A stretch of 64,000 nucleotides of DNA from Armillaria gallica (taxonomy: Eukaryota > Basidiomycota > Agaricomycetes > Agaricales > Physalacriaceae): positions 5,766,001 to 5,830,000 of the forward strand of contig JBANDB010000004.1 of the NCBI GenBank assembly GCA_037576215.1. Reading direction: 5' to 3'. Both the position numbers and the translations under genes were made by a program. Within the stretch, counting starts at the first letter, position 1, and every line of letters begins with the position of its first letter. Of this stretch, positions 34,641-45,890 are shown one piece after another. The notes under the pieces are model-generated. The model worked only from the letters and a program-made list of their open reading frames with translations. It did no database searches and was not told where the DNA came from.

Positions 34641-34829
34641 CCATTGGGTTCTCGGGCGGGTAGAACTGTTTGGTAGCGCCAAACAACAACAACCACCATC
34701 AGCAACCCCAACCCGGCCCGACTAGCGTTCACTATCGTTTCAAACATCCCTATTCTAATCTTTATTTGATTCTTGCGTTAATAATCCGTGGAAACAACCC
34801 CCCTTTTTCAAACCAACCGAAAATCAACC

Positions 34830-36431
34830 ATGGTCAACTCAGCTTCTACCGCAAGGCTAAAGCAGCTCGAGATCGCGATTCACGAGTTTTGTCGAGAGAC
34901 AGACGGCAACTTTGACGTTATAGAGAGGACGCTCGACACTGTAGAGGATGGATTAAAGCAAGCAGCGAAAACTGTCGCTCTTATGGGACAAGTTGCGAGG
35001 AACACACAGACTGCGTTACTAGCACTGCATCACAGAGCTCAACTTGCTGACCTACGCTTGTCACTCTATCAACAGAACGACTATCTTCTGTCAAAACTAT
35101 ACAAAGCTGACGATTCCAGTGAAGAGGCTAGGATTGAATACGAACTGGACGAGCTTGCCAAGAGGATTGATGAAGCCGATGACAAGCTCGATGACCTCGA
35201 CAGAACCATTACTGGATTAATCACTGCTCCATCTCAAACCCTTCCCGTACTCCACGTCGTAACACCAGCAACCTCTTCCCCTACACGCCCTGGTCCATTT
35301 ACAACCACTCTCAAATACCAAATCCCTATGAAGCGACCGCAGATCGGACAGACACGGCCGGTTCGAAAGGCGTCAGATGCAAAATACTGGTCTCATCCTC
35401 TCATGTTCAATAACAAGGATCGCTGCCTGAAATTATATTCTATGCGTTTCCAACTCCTTGAAATGTATGCGTATACTAATCTAATTGCATTCTGGCATAA
35501 GGATCTTCGGTCTCTTATCCATTCGTTCTTCATGTCGTTCGTATCGCTCTTTCTCTCATGTGTCTCACTTATTGCCTGCCTCAACCTGATGCTTATATGC
35601 TCTGCATCGAGGACCTTTCCTCGTACACTAATCTGTTTAGTAGCTCTGTTCATCGTCTTCCCCTATGTAGCAGCTGTCACTGCGGGTCCTGTCTATCCAT
35701 CCGCTGCATTCTCCATCTATGCACTCAATGCCAATGGAATGCACCATGCTCTGAAGATTGTTCATATTAATAACGCCATTGGATATCGAAATCCTTCCGT
35801 CTTTGTTATCTCCGAGTTGAAATCATCGACCTCAGTTGCTGGACGAATCTCAGCTGGGAAATACAATATATTTGAGGAACGCTCACAGCCTACCACTGGA
35901 ACGTGGAAGTGGGGAGTCATCCTGGGAGTACGAAGCGATATCCAGATAGTTCAACGGTTGAGCATATCGGATGCCATTCTCAAGTCTCGGGTTTTAGCGG
36001 TCGATATCACTTTGTCTGATAGCAATGGACGAGCATTTCTGCATCGGGTATTTGCAGTTTATGCACCTTGGAACCTGGGTGGCAATAGTGTTAATTTCTG
36101 GACTTCACTCGCTAACTTGTGTAACTCAACTCCCCATGGATGGTCCTTGGCTGGTGACCTGAATGCGACCGTCTTGTCTATCGAGCGAGCATCTTCTGGC
36201 AATGATAACCGGCAGTACTTCCGAGACTTTCTAGAAAGAACAAATGGTCAGGACTTGTGGCAAAAGAACCCAGAACGATCTGCTCGCAACGACTGGACAT
36301 GCCAGGCGAAGGATCGGGACAGAGGAGGCAACATCATTGATCGCATCGTCACTTCTGGTCATGGGATACTTGATGGTTATATTCATGCTGCTGCTTCCTC
36401 TCAGGACTACATACCAGTTACAGACCACTGA
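34830..36431 (+). pseudogene. LINE polyprotein, N-terminal part with endonuclease
   Basis: Residues 1-135 are charged and heptad-like (ELDELAKRIDEADDKLDDLD), i.e. a coiled coil. Two hydrophobic stretches follow (about 35,515-35,600 and 35,620-35,690; FMSFVSLFLSCVSLIACL and LICLVALFIVFPYVAAV), which is unusual for a LINE. The endonuclease spans about 35,715-36,431: NANG near its start, a VISEL glutamate, VYAPWN, GDLNAT and a C-terminal PVTDH, corresponding to the exonuclease-endonuclease-phosphatase active-site signatures. The stop at 36,429 is TGA directly after TDH where Arg would fit (CGA to TGA). The domain itself looks complete. Confidence 0.75.
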
Positions 36432-37556
36432 CCTGTGTGCGCATATATCATTCCAACACCTAGAACGGGAATATTCGTCACACGGGAAACACTCAATCCT
36501 GATCCTAAGGTCTCGCGCATCCGGTATCCTAAAGCTGCTGAGAAAGCCCTGTTCAAAGCTTACGAGGCTGAAGCTGAAGAGATGGCTGAAGAGCTAGGTC
36601 TATTTGAAGTTGAAGTTAATGATGAGGCATCCTGGATTCATGTATACAAGGGATTGACAAAGATAGTAACTGATTGCGCGGAACGGCACTTTGGATGAAA
36701 TCGGTCATATTCTAAGTCTTCAACAATGGCTGCATTGACATCTCCGATGATACAGGCGCTTCTTGCTGAACGTAGACACATTGGAGGATCACTGTACCTG
36801 CTTCAAAATCCTGAGAAGGCTCGAGTCTCACCAGGCACTATTGCTTACTTGCAAAGGTTCATGCAACAAATTCCTCATGGATCGCTAGACAGTACAGAAA
36901 CATGGCTTATTGCCAGACGAAAGACCCTTGCAAAAGAACTCTATAGCGTACGCTCACAGGAAGCTTACGAGCAAAGCTGGAAATCGGATAGGCAGAAGAT
37001 CTGAATGTGTCTAAACTCTGGATCTACGAAGAAACTTGTGAATACTGTAACCGAATTTGCTGGACTTCCACTGGTAGTCAACAAAGTTGGATCTGACGAA
37101 CTGATTGCTGACCCTGAGATGGTCAAGGAAGAGACTAGGACCTACTTTTCCAGACTATATGATCGGCCACCACCTCCTAATGTACCAAAACCTTGGATGG
37201 ACACGCCATCAGTCACTAGCATCTGGGACAAGGTAGCTCAGGAACCCTTCATATGGCCGAGACAAGCTTCGATCTCTGATTATCGCTCTATGCTTCGAAA
37301 GGGCAATAATAAACCCAGTCCAGGACCTGATAGATGGGAGAAATGGTGTGTCAAAGCCTTGAATGACCGAACTCTGGAACTCGTTCTTAGACTACACAAC
37401 TATATGATTAGTCACTCAGTCTTCCCAGGGAACGTAAAGGATGTATGGGCAACAGTGCTGTACAAGAGAGGCCTACGTACTGATCTTTCCAACTACCGAG
37501 GACTGCAGATTTCAAACTTCATGGCAAACTCCCCTATGACTTGGCTTAACTTCTAA
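36432..37556 (+). pseudogene. LINE polyprotein, linker and RT fingers
   Basis: Continues in the same frame as the endonuclease. Two further in-frame TGA codons (36,696 and 37,002) cut it into pieces. It includes the region before RT and the RT finger part: KPSPGPDRWEKWC, WATVLYKRG and LSNYRGLQISN, equivalent to the N-terminal RT motifs of LINEs. A frameshift around 37,545-37,560 moves the reading to the frame of the next piece. Confidence 0.7.
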
Positions 37557-37559
37557 GTT

Positions 37560-40458
37560 CTGTCTTGCGCCCTATGTCTCAAAGCTTGGTATCATTCCGG
37601 ATACTCAGGTTGCTACGCAACAAGGAGTTCAGACTCGTGATCTGATGAGCTATCTGGCAGGTGTAGAGACTTGGGCTAATCGACATAAGCAACCTATCTG
37701 GTGTATTAAGCGCGATCAAATGAAGGGCTTTGACTATTTGTCTCCACAGGGATTTCATGATGCAATACGAGCATATGGCTTGCCATCTGACATCATCAAA
37801 CTTGATACAGCAGCACAAGCCATGGTCTCATGTACTATCCGTACTGCCTATGGAATGACCGCACCGATCATCATAGATGGTGTTACGAAACAGGGCGGTC
37901 CATTCTCTCCTCTAAAGTCAACTATGACAACGAGTCTTGGACATCGGTGGTTAGATGATTTGGCATCCGAGAGCGAGCATACACTTGTACTGAGAACGGA
38001 ATCAGCATCACGAAATGATCCACACTTGGCTATTGACCTCAAACAGTTAAGGGTGACCATGGTGGAAGCTACAGATGACTCTTTCATCTTCGCAAAAACT
38101 CTTACTGGTCTTCAGTACTTCTGTCTGTCTATGGAGCGGTTTCAATTCGCTTATGGGTGGCTCACTCAATGGCTTAAAACACTGGTTTATGCTCTACAAC
38201 CTCGGGGAGAGATACCTGAAATGGTTACAATGCCATCGATCACAAACAAGCCTGGAAAGAACCCGTGGAACATAACTTATCATCCGGTTCCTGTACTAGT
38301 CAATCAGATGGAGATGCTACGAACTCGGGTTAACAATTCGGTACAGAGATATCAAGAGATTCATGATTTCATCAGTGATTTCGCCTTACCAAAGTTCTCA
38401 GTTCGCCTCCCGATAACCTTGTTGAGGAAAATCGCTATGCAAAACCTGGCCTCGCGAGCTTGGGCACTTCTCTCGCTACAGCCAATAACTCAAATGGAAG
38501 CTGAACAATTGGATCATCAAATAGCGGCCAAGGTACATGATCTACTAGGCTTTCCGTTCCGACCTTTGTCAGACATTCTTAGTCTTCCTGTGGCATCAAT
38601 GGGGTTCGAATTCCCATCTATTGCTCGAATAAATCTGGGAATCGCAATTGACGGTTTAGCCCGTGACTTAAATCATCACATACCTGCATATAAGCTCATG
38701 GCACACATAACGCTGGCTGACTGGACATGTACTATCAATGGATGCATGAATCCTCTTGACTCGGCAGGACTACAGCGAAACTTCATTCACTACTATGGTC
38801 GGATACCAACAGCCTGGATTGTCGCACAGAAGGGAATGGGAAAGACGCCTTCACCACTCTCTCTACGTCTCACAGACCAAAGCTTCGTTTCTAGGTGTGA
38901 AATGAGTCTAACACACGCAGCGAAGATATGTGCAAGGAATAGCAGGAATTTACCGCATGGCCGTGTCTGGATATCTCTACGGGTACACGGAATCCAGTGG
39001 CTACATCAAGTTGGTAAGTGGTGTGGTCCAGATTTTAAAGTTCAACAAGTACTGCCATTCCCGTCACAGTGCAAAGCAGACCAGGGAGCTGTTAATGCGT
39101 GGACAAGCATGTGCCAAACGATACATGATGCACGAATATCATGGTTCTATACTGGAGATATTGATCTGTTAATGGAACGAGAAGTCCGACTTCTCGAAGC
39201 CGAAAGGAAATTTCGCTTATTCAGCCTCATCACTCAGCTACCGCCTTCTCAGACAGTACAAGAACCCATCAACGAGATGTCTACTTTCTGGGGTTCAGAC
39301 AGCTATATGGTACCGGCGACAGCAACCCCCCTTGAGAACAAAACGATCACGGCGGCTATCTCAGGTCCTATATCAGTCGCTATATTAGTGACTGGCAGGA
39401 ATAACTCTATATTGCACGGTGAGCTCATGGGTTTGATAATGGATCATGTACTCTCACAATCTCGGAAAGGCCCTCAAAAGCTGTTCTCTGATCACCTCAA
39501 TTCAGTTCGCATCACTCAAGACGCTAAATCTGTTGGGGGTATCGAAGCTCGATTACGACGGCTACCGGGACGTTCATACTATCGATGGATTATTCATATC
39601 CAGAAGCTATCACCTCATCTCACACTTGAATATACCCCAGGACATAGCCACGAAAAAACGATACCTGCAATTCTCAACTCAGAGGCGGACCGTCATGCCT
39701 CATCTGCTCAGAAACACGCAAACCGGCTCCCTGTGGCGCCAATCCCCACCTTCTTTATGGACGAGTACACGTTCTTTACACCGGAAGATGAATGGATCGA
39801 ATCCGACATTAAGTCCTTTATTAATTCTTCATTGATAAAGACTAAAGTTCGTGAATTGGGTGTAGGGCGACACCATCGAATGGCCACATGGCTGTATGAC
39901 CAACGCCCACCACCTAGCTTTATCTATACCCATGCGGTTTCAGCATATTCAGCCGCTGTCCAATTATATGCAAGGTCAGGTCAACTAGCAACAGCTAACG
40001 GATTATGTCAAAAAGCAATGCTTGCGCACGAACTTTGTCGACTGGGGTGCCGGGCAATCGAGAGCCCTCATCACGTTTTTGTTGACTGCCCCGTTTTCCA
40101 AACCTTCCGGGATGAAGCAGCGAAGGAGATACTGAGGGTGACAGAGAAGGCTCTCGAGTCTGCTAAGAAAGATCTGAAAGAATTTCCGGGTTTACAAGCT
40201 GCAGCTGCGTCCTTTCTTATTGACTGCAACATCACCTGGCCCCTCACCATTACACAATTTTATCTAGGCCACATACCACCATTGGAACGCTATATTCACC
40301 GGGCCTCCTTTTCCAGCACGCTAATGCGTGACCGAGTTATGCGCAACATACACTCGGCATGGCATGTCGCAGCCGTGAGATTAACAGGTCGGATTTATGG
40401 CGACTTCTTGCGACGAATTTCCATCAAGGGACCGTTTGCTGCTGGAACCCGTCATTGA
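37560..40458 (+). pseudogene. LINE polyprotein, RT palm, RNase H and zinc knuckle
   Basis: Open without interruption from about 37,560 (the first ATG is only at 37,645). RT motif A is RDQMKGFDYL (about 37,711-37,740), motif B is TKQGGPFSPL, and motif C is EATDDS (about 38,065-38,082), with Thr in place of the usual Ala before the DD pair. An RNase H domain follows at about 39,280-39,720 (HGELMGL glutamate, FSDHLNSV aspartate, TPGHSHEKT, EADRHAS). The C-terminus has a knuckle-like CRLGC...HHVFVDC (about 40,035-40,090). This piece is the best preserved part of the element. Confidence 0.78.
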
Positions 40459-40735
40459 TCTATCTATCTATTCATTCACTCCTTCATTTCTTAGCTTATC
40501 GCATGTATAATCATTCAACTTCTAACCGACAGCCAAGTAGCTTTCCTCGCCGGTTGTTTTGTCCTCAAAGAGGTTTTCTCCGGAAGGTTTTAATGCGCTG
40601 GCCTACGTCGCCCTTACACCTAATTGCTTACCCATTTTCACGTATTACTCTCTCCTTAATTTGGCCCGTCGGGAGTTTACTCTTAGCTTTAGATAGCGTT
40701 GGCGGTTCTTTAATTGTAACATTGTAACAAAGAGA

Positions 40736-41519
40736 CATTGCTTTCTCATGAACACTTTGCTCGCTCTTTTTCATCTTCAAGACGTTCTCAACGCACGATG
40801 AACCCTGTCGAGACGTCGATTTTACACATTATCTACCTTTCATTTTAGCCGACTTTGTGACCTCTCAAGCTCGCAAAACTTGGTTTGCCTTCGAGGTGGC
40901 CTACACTGAAGAGCAGTACATACACCGACGTTGGCAGAGGAACAGGAGAGGGCATCGAATTAGGTATACAAAGTGAGTTCACTATTACGGCTACACCGAG
41001 TCTGATTGATACTCTTTTCTCATCCTCGGCACTCTAGCCGCGACGCGTTGCTTGTTTTTGGTCGTCGCGACTAGCCGTAATCTTCATTTTCAAACACGTG
41101 CAGAATAGTTAGGACCATCTTACCCGTCTTACCCTCAAGCCCACTCTTTCTTCATCGCGCAGAATACACATCTTGTACCGAGGAGCAAGCCCCGGAGTAA
41201 GACGCAGAATATCCGCCGGAATAGTACCTCCTGCTCCTTTCGAACTTTTGGTGAACGTTCTGTATCTCCATTCCACCGCTATGCCTCCGCTTGTCCCTTA
41301 TAATGCACTTATTCTAGTTTGTTAGTTTTCACTCAGGCGCGTATCTGTTCCTCTTCAATAAAACGGATATTCCTTTGCACCGAAATTCAGTTCCATTGGA
41401 TTGTAAATAGAAACCTCCGAAATGAAAACGTGGTAATATAACGTGTAGATTCCTTGCCTTGTACAGGCAAACGGCGGGTAGTACAGACAGGGAAACAAGA
41501 AGTTCAGCCAAGCGAACAA
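40736..41519. repeat. Repeat flank behind the LINE
   Basis: No gene supported. 40,755-40,790 carries the dispersed GCTCGCTCTTTTTCATCTTC word; 40,900-41,480 repeats 10,140-10,780. Non-coding or decayed. Confidence 0.4.
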
Positions 41520-41790
41520 TGACATGGTGCGATGCTCTGGGCTCATGTACCATAATTGACGTACGGCAAGGCGATCCACTGTTTTGTCAGGACTGAACGA
41601 GAGGCTGGTGAGCGAGTGCTGTGCTCGAACAAATTGAAGGTTCTGGGACACGAATAGAGAAACACTATGAGTGGCGAAAAGATGAATTTTGGATATCGCA
41701 CTCGCGAAACCTTCCAGCATCTCGGAGTCAAATCTAGCGCATACGTTCTCCAAGCGGGCCCGATTCCTCGTACAGCGAAGGTGTCATTCC
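41520..41790 (-). pseudogene. DUF6535 relic, minus strand
   Basis: The minus strand shows RFDSEMLEGF (end of exon 2, GCGAGTGCGATATCC at the donor position, i.e. the donor GT mutated to GC, near 41,706) and, in broken frames, VLTKQWI directly joined to LPYVNYGT or RQLWYMSPE, equivalent to KQWIHQYI and RQFRYMGLE of the intact genes. Same type of relic as at 11.7 and 25.3 kb. Confidence 0.6.
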
Positions 41791-42614
41791 CTGACCGGGG
41801 CCCACCGCAGGACGACGCAAAATCAAGAATTTGGAACACTTGTGCGGAACTTGGAGGAGAGAAGGGTGAGCTCCCTGACTTGCTGCTCGTGATCTTCTTC
41901 TGCGAAGGCCCATGCTTGCGCTGGGCGAAAGGTGGTGACGTGTTATCCAAAGTCGTCGGTGGTCCTGTCTGAGGGAGATGAGGTTGTATGCATCACACAG
42001 CGTATGAGAGGACTCACCTAATTAGCATTTTCCCTGCCTTTGATAGTCCCAACATCGCCTCACTAAGGTCGGGTAGGTTGCGTTTGTAGCGCTTTCCCAT
42101 ACGGCATTTGCGCTGTCGTTGTGGTGCGAGATGGTGGGCTTTTTCGACACATCGTCGCGTTGAGACACGACGTCGGTTTCCAGGTGCTAGGACTCGTAGC
42201 TTGGGAGGAAAGGTAGTGATACCCGGCTAACAAGAGATGAGCGACTAGTGGCGTAGACAAGTGAGGGTCTTACCAGCAGGATATGCCTTCCCGTGCCTGA
42301 GCATGATGTCGCCGCGGAGATGGTGCCGCTGCCCATAGTCGCTTCTAGAGAACGATGGTCGAGACGCCAGAATCCAGAGAAAGGTAGGCTGTACCGGGGC
42401 GAGGAATAGGCGGCGTGTGGGGACAAACAGCATTCATACTGCGGGAGATGAGAATAAGCATCATTCGGCGCAGAAGTGAACTCACTTGGTCCTTCTAAGC
42501 CAGCGACGTCTGCCCTTGTTCTTCAGTTCGCTCACCCGCCGCCTTGAGCTAACACTAAAATGGGGAATAAATCATTATAAACGATATCATACCATGCGTG
42601 ACTTACAGAACAGT
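41791..42614. repeat. Repeat shared with 12.0-12.7 and 25.5-26.2 kb
   Basis: No intact gene. It contains a minus-strand intron (GTGAGTTCACTTCTGCGCC donor near 42,487, CCCGCAG acceptor near 42,440) also present near 12,660-12,612. Confidence 0.45.
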
Positions 42615-43180
42615 TCAGCATAACTTGGATATGTAGCGTTGAAGGGTGGGAGCATGGGAGTAAGGAGCACGCTTTGTTTGACATGGTGTCAAGAAGCCAA
42701 ACATCTGCCAGCTACCACGCGCACTAAAACGAGTGCGCAACGTCGACATCCTCATACTAGCATCCAAACTCACCTCTTCCTCTTCCACCTCTTCTTTGCT
42801 TTCCATCGCAGAAGGGGGCCCACCAGAGATCGCAGAATCTCCTTCATCGTCTTCCGGAGTGGCTTCATCCGCCTCTTGCTTCTCCTCCGAGTCCTACTGC
42901 GTCTTCACGCGACGATAGTCCTGAACCCCCGTATACGGATGTTATTGTCCTGTCAACGAACAAGTGAGCGATAAACGATAAGGGACGAGCGACAGAGCCA
43001 AGGGTACGCACCATTTCCTCCAACTCGCGTTCGTCCTCGCTCACCTCATCCATCTAGGTCGCAGTATTCGTTCATATGGGCTCGTGGCCGGTATTTCGCA
43101 GTGGGATAGGGTGCGTGCGTAGTACTGGTGGGGGAACCTGCGTTCTCGCGGAAGCACCGTCGCTGTCGCTACCGACATCA
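42615..43180 (-). pseudogene. Acidic protein gene remnant (copy 3 of 3)
   Basis: Minus strand. An exon with MDEVSEDERELEEMV (near 43,010-43,053) matches the exon at 2.6 kb; a putative intron follows; then an exon with SAISGGPPSAMESKEEVEE and ASM (about 42,745-42,850) matches 12.75 kb. The block around 43,080-43,140 corresponds to the PIPLRNAGYEPMY exon. Frames differ between exons and the splice sites are partly altered, so it is probably dead. This copy shows the full exon order best. Confidence 0.4.
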
Positions 43181-43389
43181 CAGTCGCGTTGTCGTGGTTC
43201 CAGGAACAGTCACGGCATCAAGACACGCCGATTGTGTCGTCGTCGAGTCTGTCGAGTCAGGGCGACCTTACACTCAAGAGTCAAGAGGTCCTCACCGATA
43301 GTGCTAGGCCAGAGGCGCAGAAGCGAGGATGCTAGGTGAGTTTTCTGGCATGCTGAAGGATGCGCTCAAGCTCACATTCCTTAGGCAGT

Positions 43390-44470
43390 GTTATTCCTTC
43401 ATCTGTCCTCCGTCGAAGCTTCCCGTGTGCTCATTGATGACAACTTTGCACGACAAATAACTTCTTCCTCGCCAGCAAGGCATGACCGTGAGCTCTGTCA
43501 GTAGAAGGAGACGGGTGTTGGGTGGTGACGAATGGTAATGAGAAGACGGCGAAGTCCTGAGAGAAGATTGTGAAGACTTGTAGCTCCTCTCCTCTTCGTC
43601 CAAATTCGGTACTGACCCTTCTCACAGCTCCTACGATCAACGCGACAACTTTCCCTTCAATGTCGGGACTAGAACGTCGTGGCACGCCGGCGCGGGCAAC
43701 TCTTTTTGCTGTGTGAAGACCTTGATTCTTTTATCAAGCTATCGTTGTCCGGCGAGCAGGACAGTAAGAGCGAAGTATAGAGGAAAGTCACGGCAGGAAA
43801 CAGCGATAGATGTGCTAGGGATGGGTAAGTCTCTCCCGTTCACAATTAATCTTGTCCACATATTAATCCATAGCCCAGGCATTCCCTTCAAAGGTTGACC
43901 TCAGGCTTCGCTAGCAACAATGACTATCTAGCAAGTGCTAATGAACGGAATCACAATGGATTGAACGAGAATTAGAGGTGACGGTGGTAGGAACAAGGTC
44001 AGGCGGTGATATATTCATCAGCGTGCGTAGGTCCTTTCCCTTTACTTCACGCACAGGAACTCACCCATTTTGTAGTCTACGTCACTTCATCCACCTTGGT
44101 TCCTCAGGGCACTACAATGCGTTTCACTCAAAGGACGACGACATACGGAGCGCAGTTTACTCACAAGCACGGTCTCTGCATCTTGAAGATTACAGCTTTT
44201 GTCTTGAGGCGACATGTTGACCGAGTCGAGGCTTGTAAGCGTGACAGGGAGAGACAAAGGGCAGTCAGCGGAAATGGCTCGTTAGCTGGATCTTGTTCCC
44301 TCCCATCCGCGTGCGAGCCTTACTCTCGAGTTACGGAGGGAGACATTCCAGACGAATTTTTCGCTCCGGAATCTTATCTTTGCTTCCCACTATAGCTGCG
44401 CAGATGCAACGTTTCAGGCAAGGAATATTGACTGATGTATTTCCTAAGATTGAAAAGTATTACGGTTACT
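43390..44470 (+). pseudogene. Dispersed intron-rich gene, plus-strand piece
   Basis: In order: a segment like the DUF6535 upstream flank (43,450-43,520), an exon ending GATGTGCTAGGGATGG at a GTAAGT donor (about 43,823), an acceptor ATCCATAG (about 43,875), and an exon after a TTTTGTAG acceptor (about 44,078) read as RHFIHLGSSGHYNAFHSK and ending SAVYSQ. The last peptide matches the final exon of the minus-strand genes at 8.0 and 22.7 kb in frame, which supports coding origin. Stops between pieces. Function unknown. Confidence 0.4.
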
Positions 44471-44490
44471 TCGATTCGGACCGCCCAATC

Positions 44491-44949
44491 TTATCGACGA
44501 CCAAGGTCTGAGCTTATGCATAGGGGATACCTGATACGTGGAAAATTCAGCCAAATATCACTCAAGCGATACTGAGATGTAGTCATGTACCGACCATGGT
44601 TCTGCCCAGCCTGCCACTCATCCAGGTTCGAATAGCTATTTTCAGGCATTTCGGAGAAGATGAAATCAGAGGGCGAGGACACTTGTTGTAGATTATCAGA
44701 GGTAGCAATCCTTCCGGAAGGACCAACGGTGGGGTCTTGAAGCGGGAAGAACCTATGAAAAGAGAGAGAGGAAGGTCTTAGTAGATTCAAGCCGTTTGTG
44801 GCAGCGTCTGATCTTGTTCTCATCCAACATCTGTATAGAAAGCAGGTTCTTGCATCACTGGTTATCCTATCTTCAGAGATATAGCATCCTGTGGTTCCGT
44901 TTGTGCGAAGGAGTTCCACAAATGCGCCGTTAACGTGTACATGGACCAT
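44491..44949 (-). CDS. Possible unique gene piece, unknown protein
   Basis: A 152-codon minus-strand frame with no second copy noticed in the window. The part from 44,758 down to about 44,545 (reading FFPLQDPTVGPSG, then FIFSEMPENSYSNLDEWQAG) has balanced composition like real coding sequence. It is preceded by TTTTCATAG, a good acceptor, and its end (CACGTATCAG-GTATCC) could be a donor. The first third (VHVNGAFVELLRTNG) may be a separate exon, with an intron between. No domain is recognised; gene limits unknown. Confidence 0.3.
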   Translation of the reverse strand: MVHVHVNGAFVELLRTNGTTGCYISEDRITSDARTCFLYRCWMRTRSDAATNGLNLLRPSSLSFHRFFPLQDPTVGPSGRIATSDNLQQVSSPSDFIFSEMPENSYSNLDEWQAGQNHGRYMTTSQYRLSDIWLNFPRIRYPLCISSDLGRR

Positions 44950-45890
44950 TTCTGGGTCATGTCTTCACAAGCCTCTCGTAGCTGAGAATGATACCAGAGA
45001 TGTGGAACTTGCTTAGAACCGGGCAAGAGAGCGAGATGCGCAGTGCTAAGTAATGCAAGCGACAGTCATGGGAGATGTGGAAAAGAAACAGGTAAAATAA
45101 GCAGTCAAAGCAGCCCCTGAGCGCGGGAAAAATGAACCGGAGCCGAGCCGCCGGCTCCCATTTCCGTTTCGACGACTGCTCGTTCCTTGACGATATCTCT
45201 GTAACCAAAAGCAAGTTACATGAAGGACTTTTGTGTTGCAAAATCTGGTGCGTCGGGTTCAATTTTTGATTGCCCACAGGTTTTGATAGAGGTTCCAGCG
45301 GCTATTCGCGTCTCACGATTTTACAGGATGGTATAATTACACGCCCAGACCTTTACCTTTCCCCTTGCAACTCCTCCGACCATAGCGAGGGACGCAAAAC
45401 GCGACTCAACCCAACAGTGACATGCAAATTTCGCAGGAAACTCACGTATGACAGCTTCCATCATGCGGCCCTCAGGTGCTTCAGCTGGTTTTTTGCGGGT
45501 TTCCTACATTGAGCTCAAACTCGGATTTGCGCGCGTCATCCTCTTTGTCTCTCGTGGCCGTCTATTCGCCCGAGTCCCTGCCTTCAGTTTCAGCCTTTCG
45601 AGAAGACTCCAGCACACACCACGGCGTTCAATTGACTGTAAGTAAAATTTAACGTTGATTTGAACTCGTATTTATCTCACATTCCAGCAGACTTTTAGCT
45701 TGACAGAAATGATAATTTTGAGCCCCTCGACGAGCGCAACGTCAACAGCACTAGGCTTGGATGCTGAGGAGACGCCCAAACGCGGGTCGTGGGTGAGTTT
45801 TTCACACACAGTACGATGCATACAACTTCATCTCCCTCACGCAGTATCATCCTGTATCATCTCGTTCCCCTGCTTTCCATCAACCCAGCC
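44950..45890. other. Unassigned sequence
   Basis: I see no supportable gene. Short frames on both strands overlap without recognisable motifs. No obvious repeat partner except for short words near 45,640-45,720 resembling 3,540-3,640 (GTAAAATTTAACGTTGAT versus GTAAAATTTGACGTGAAT). Confidence 0.3.

Larger units (their letters stand above)
34700..40735 (+). mobile_element. Non-LTR retrotransposon (LINE) with EN, RT, RNase H, zinc knuckle
   Basis: A near full-length LINE of the type common in Agaricomycetes. One long reading frame (start ATG 34,830, good ACC-ATG-G context; last stop 40,456-40,458) holds a coiled-coil N-terminus, two hydrophobic segments, an APE-type endonuclease, RT, RNase H and a C-terminal CCHC-like knuckle. 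It is interrupted by TGA at 36,429, 36,696 and 37,002 and by one frameshift near 37,550. No LTRs. The 3' end is probably near 40,730, where TTGTAACA occurs as a short direct repeat; target duplications were not found, so both ends are approximate. Confidence 0.85.

Noticed and set aside
34788..34829. Earlier start for the LINE protein at 34,788
   Set aside because: This codon is GTG. The first ATG in the frame, at 34,830, has a good initiation context.
45270..45645. Short plus-strand frames as a gene
   Set aside because: No motif, no conserved partner and no convincing splice sites. Only 60-80 codons each.
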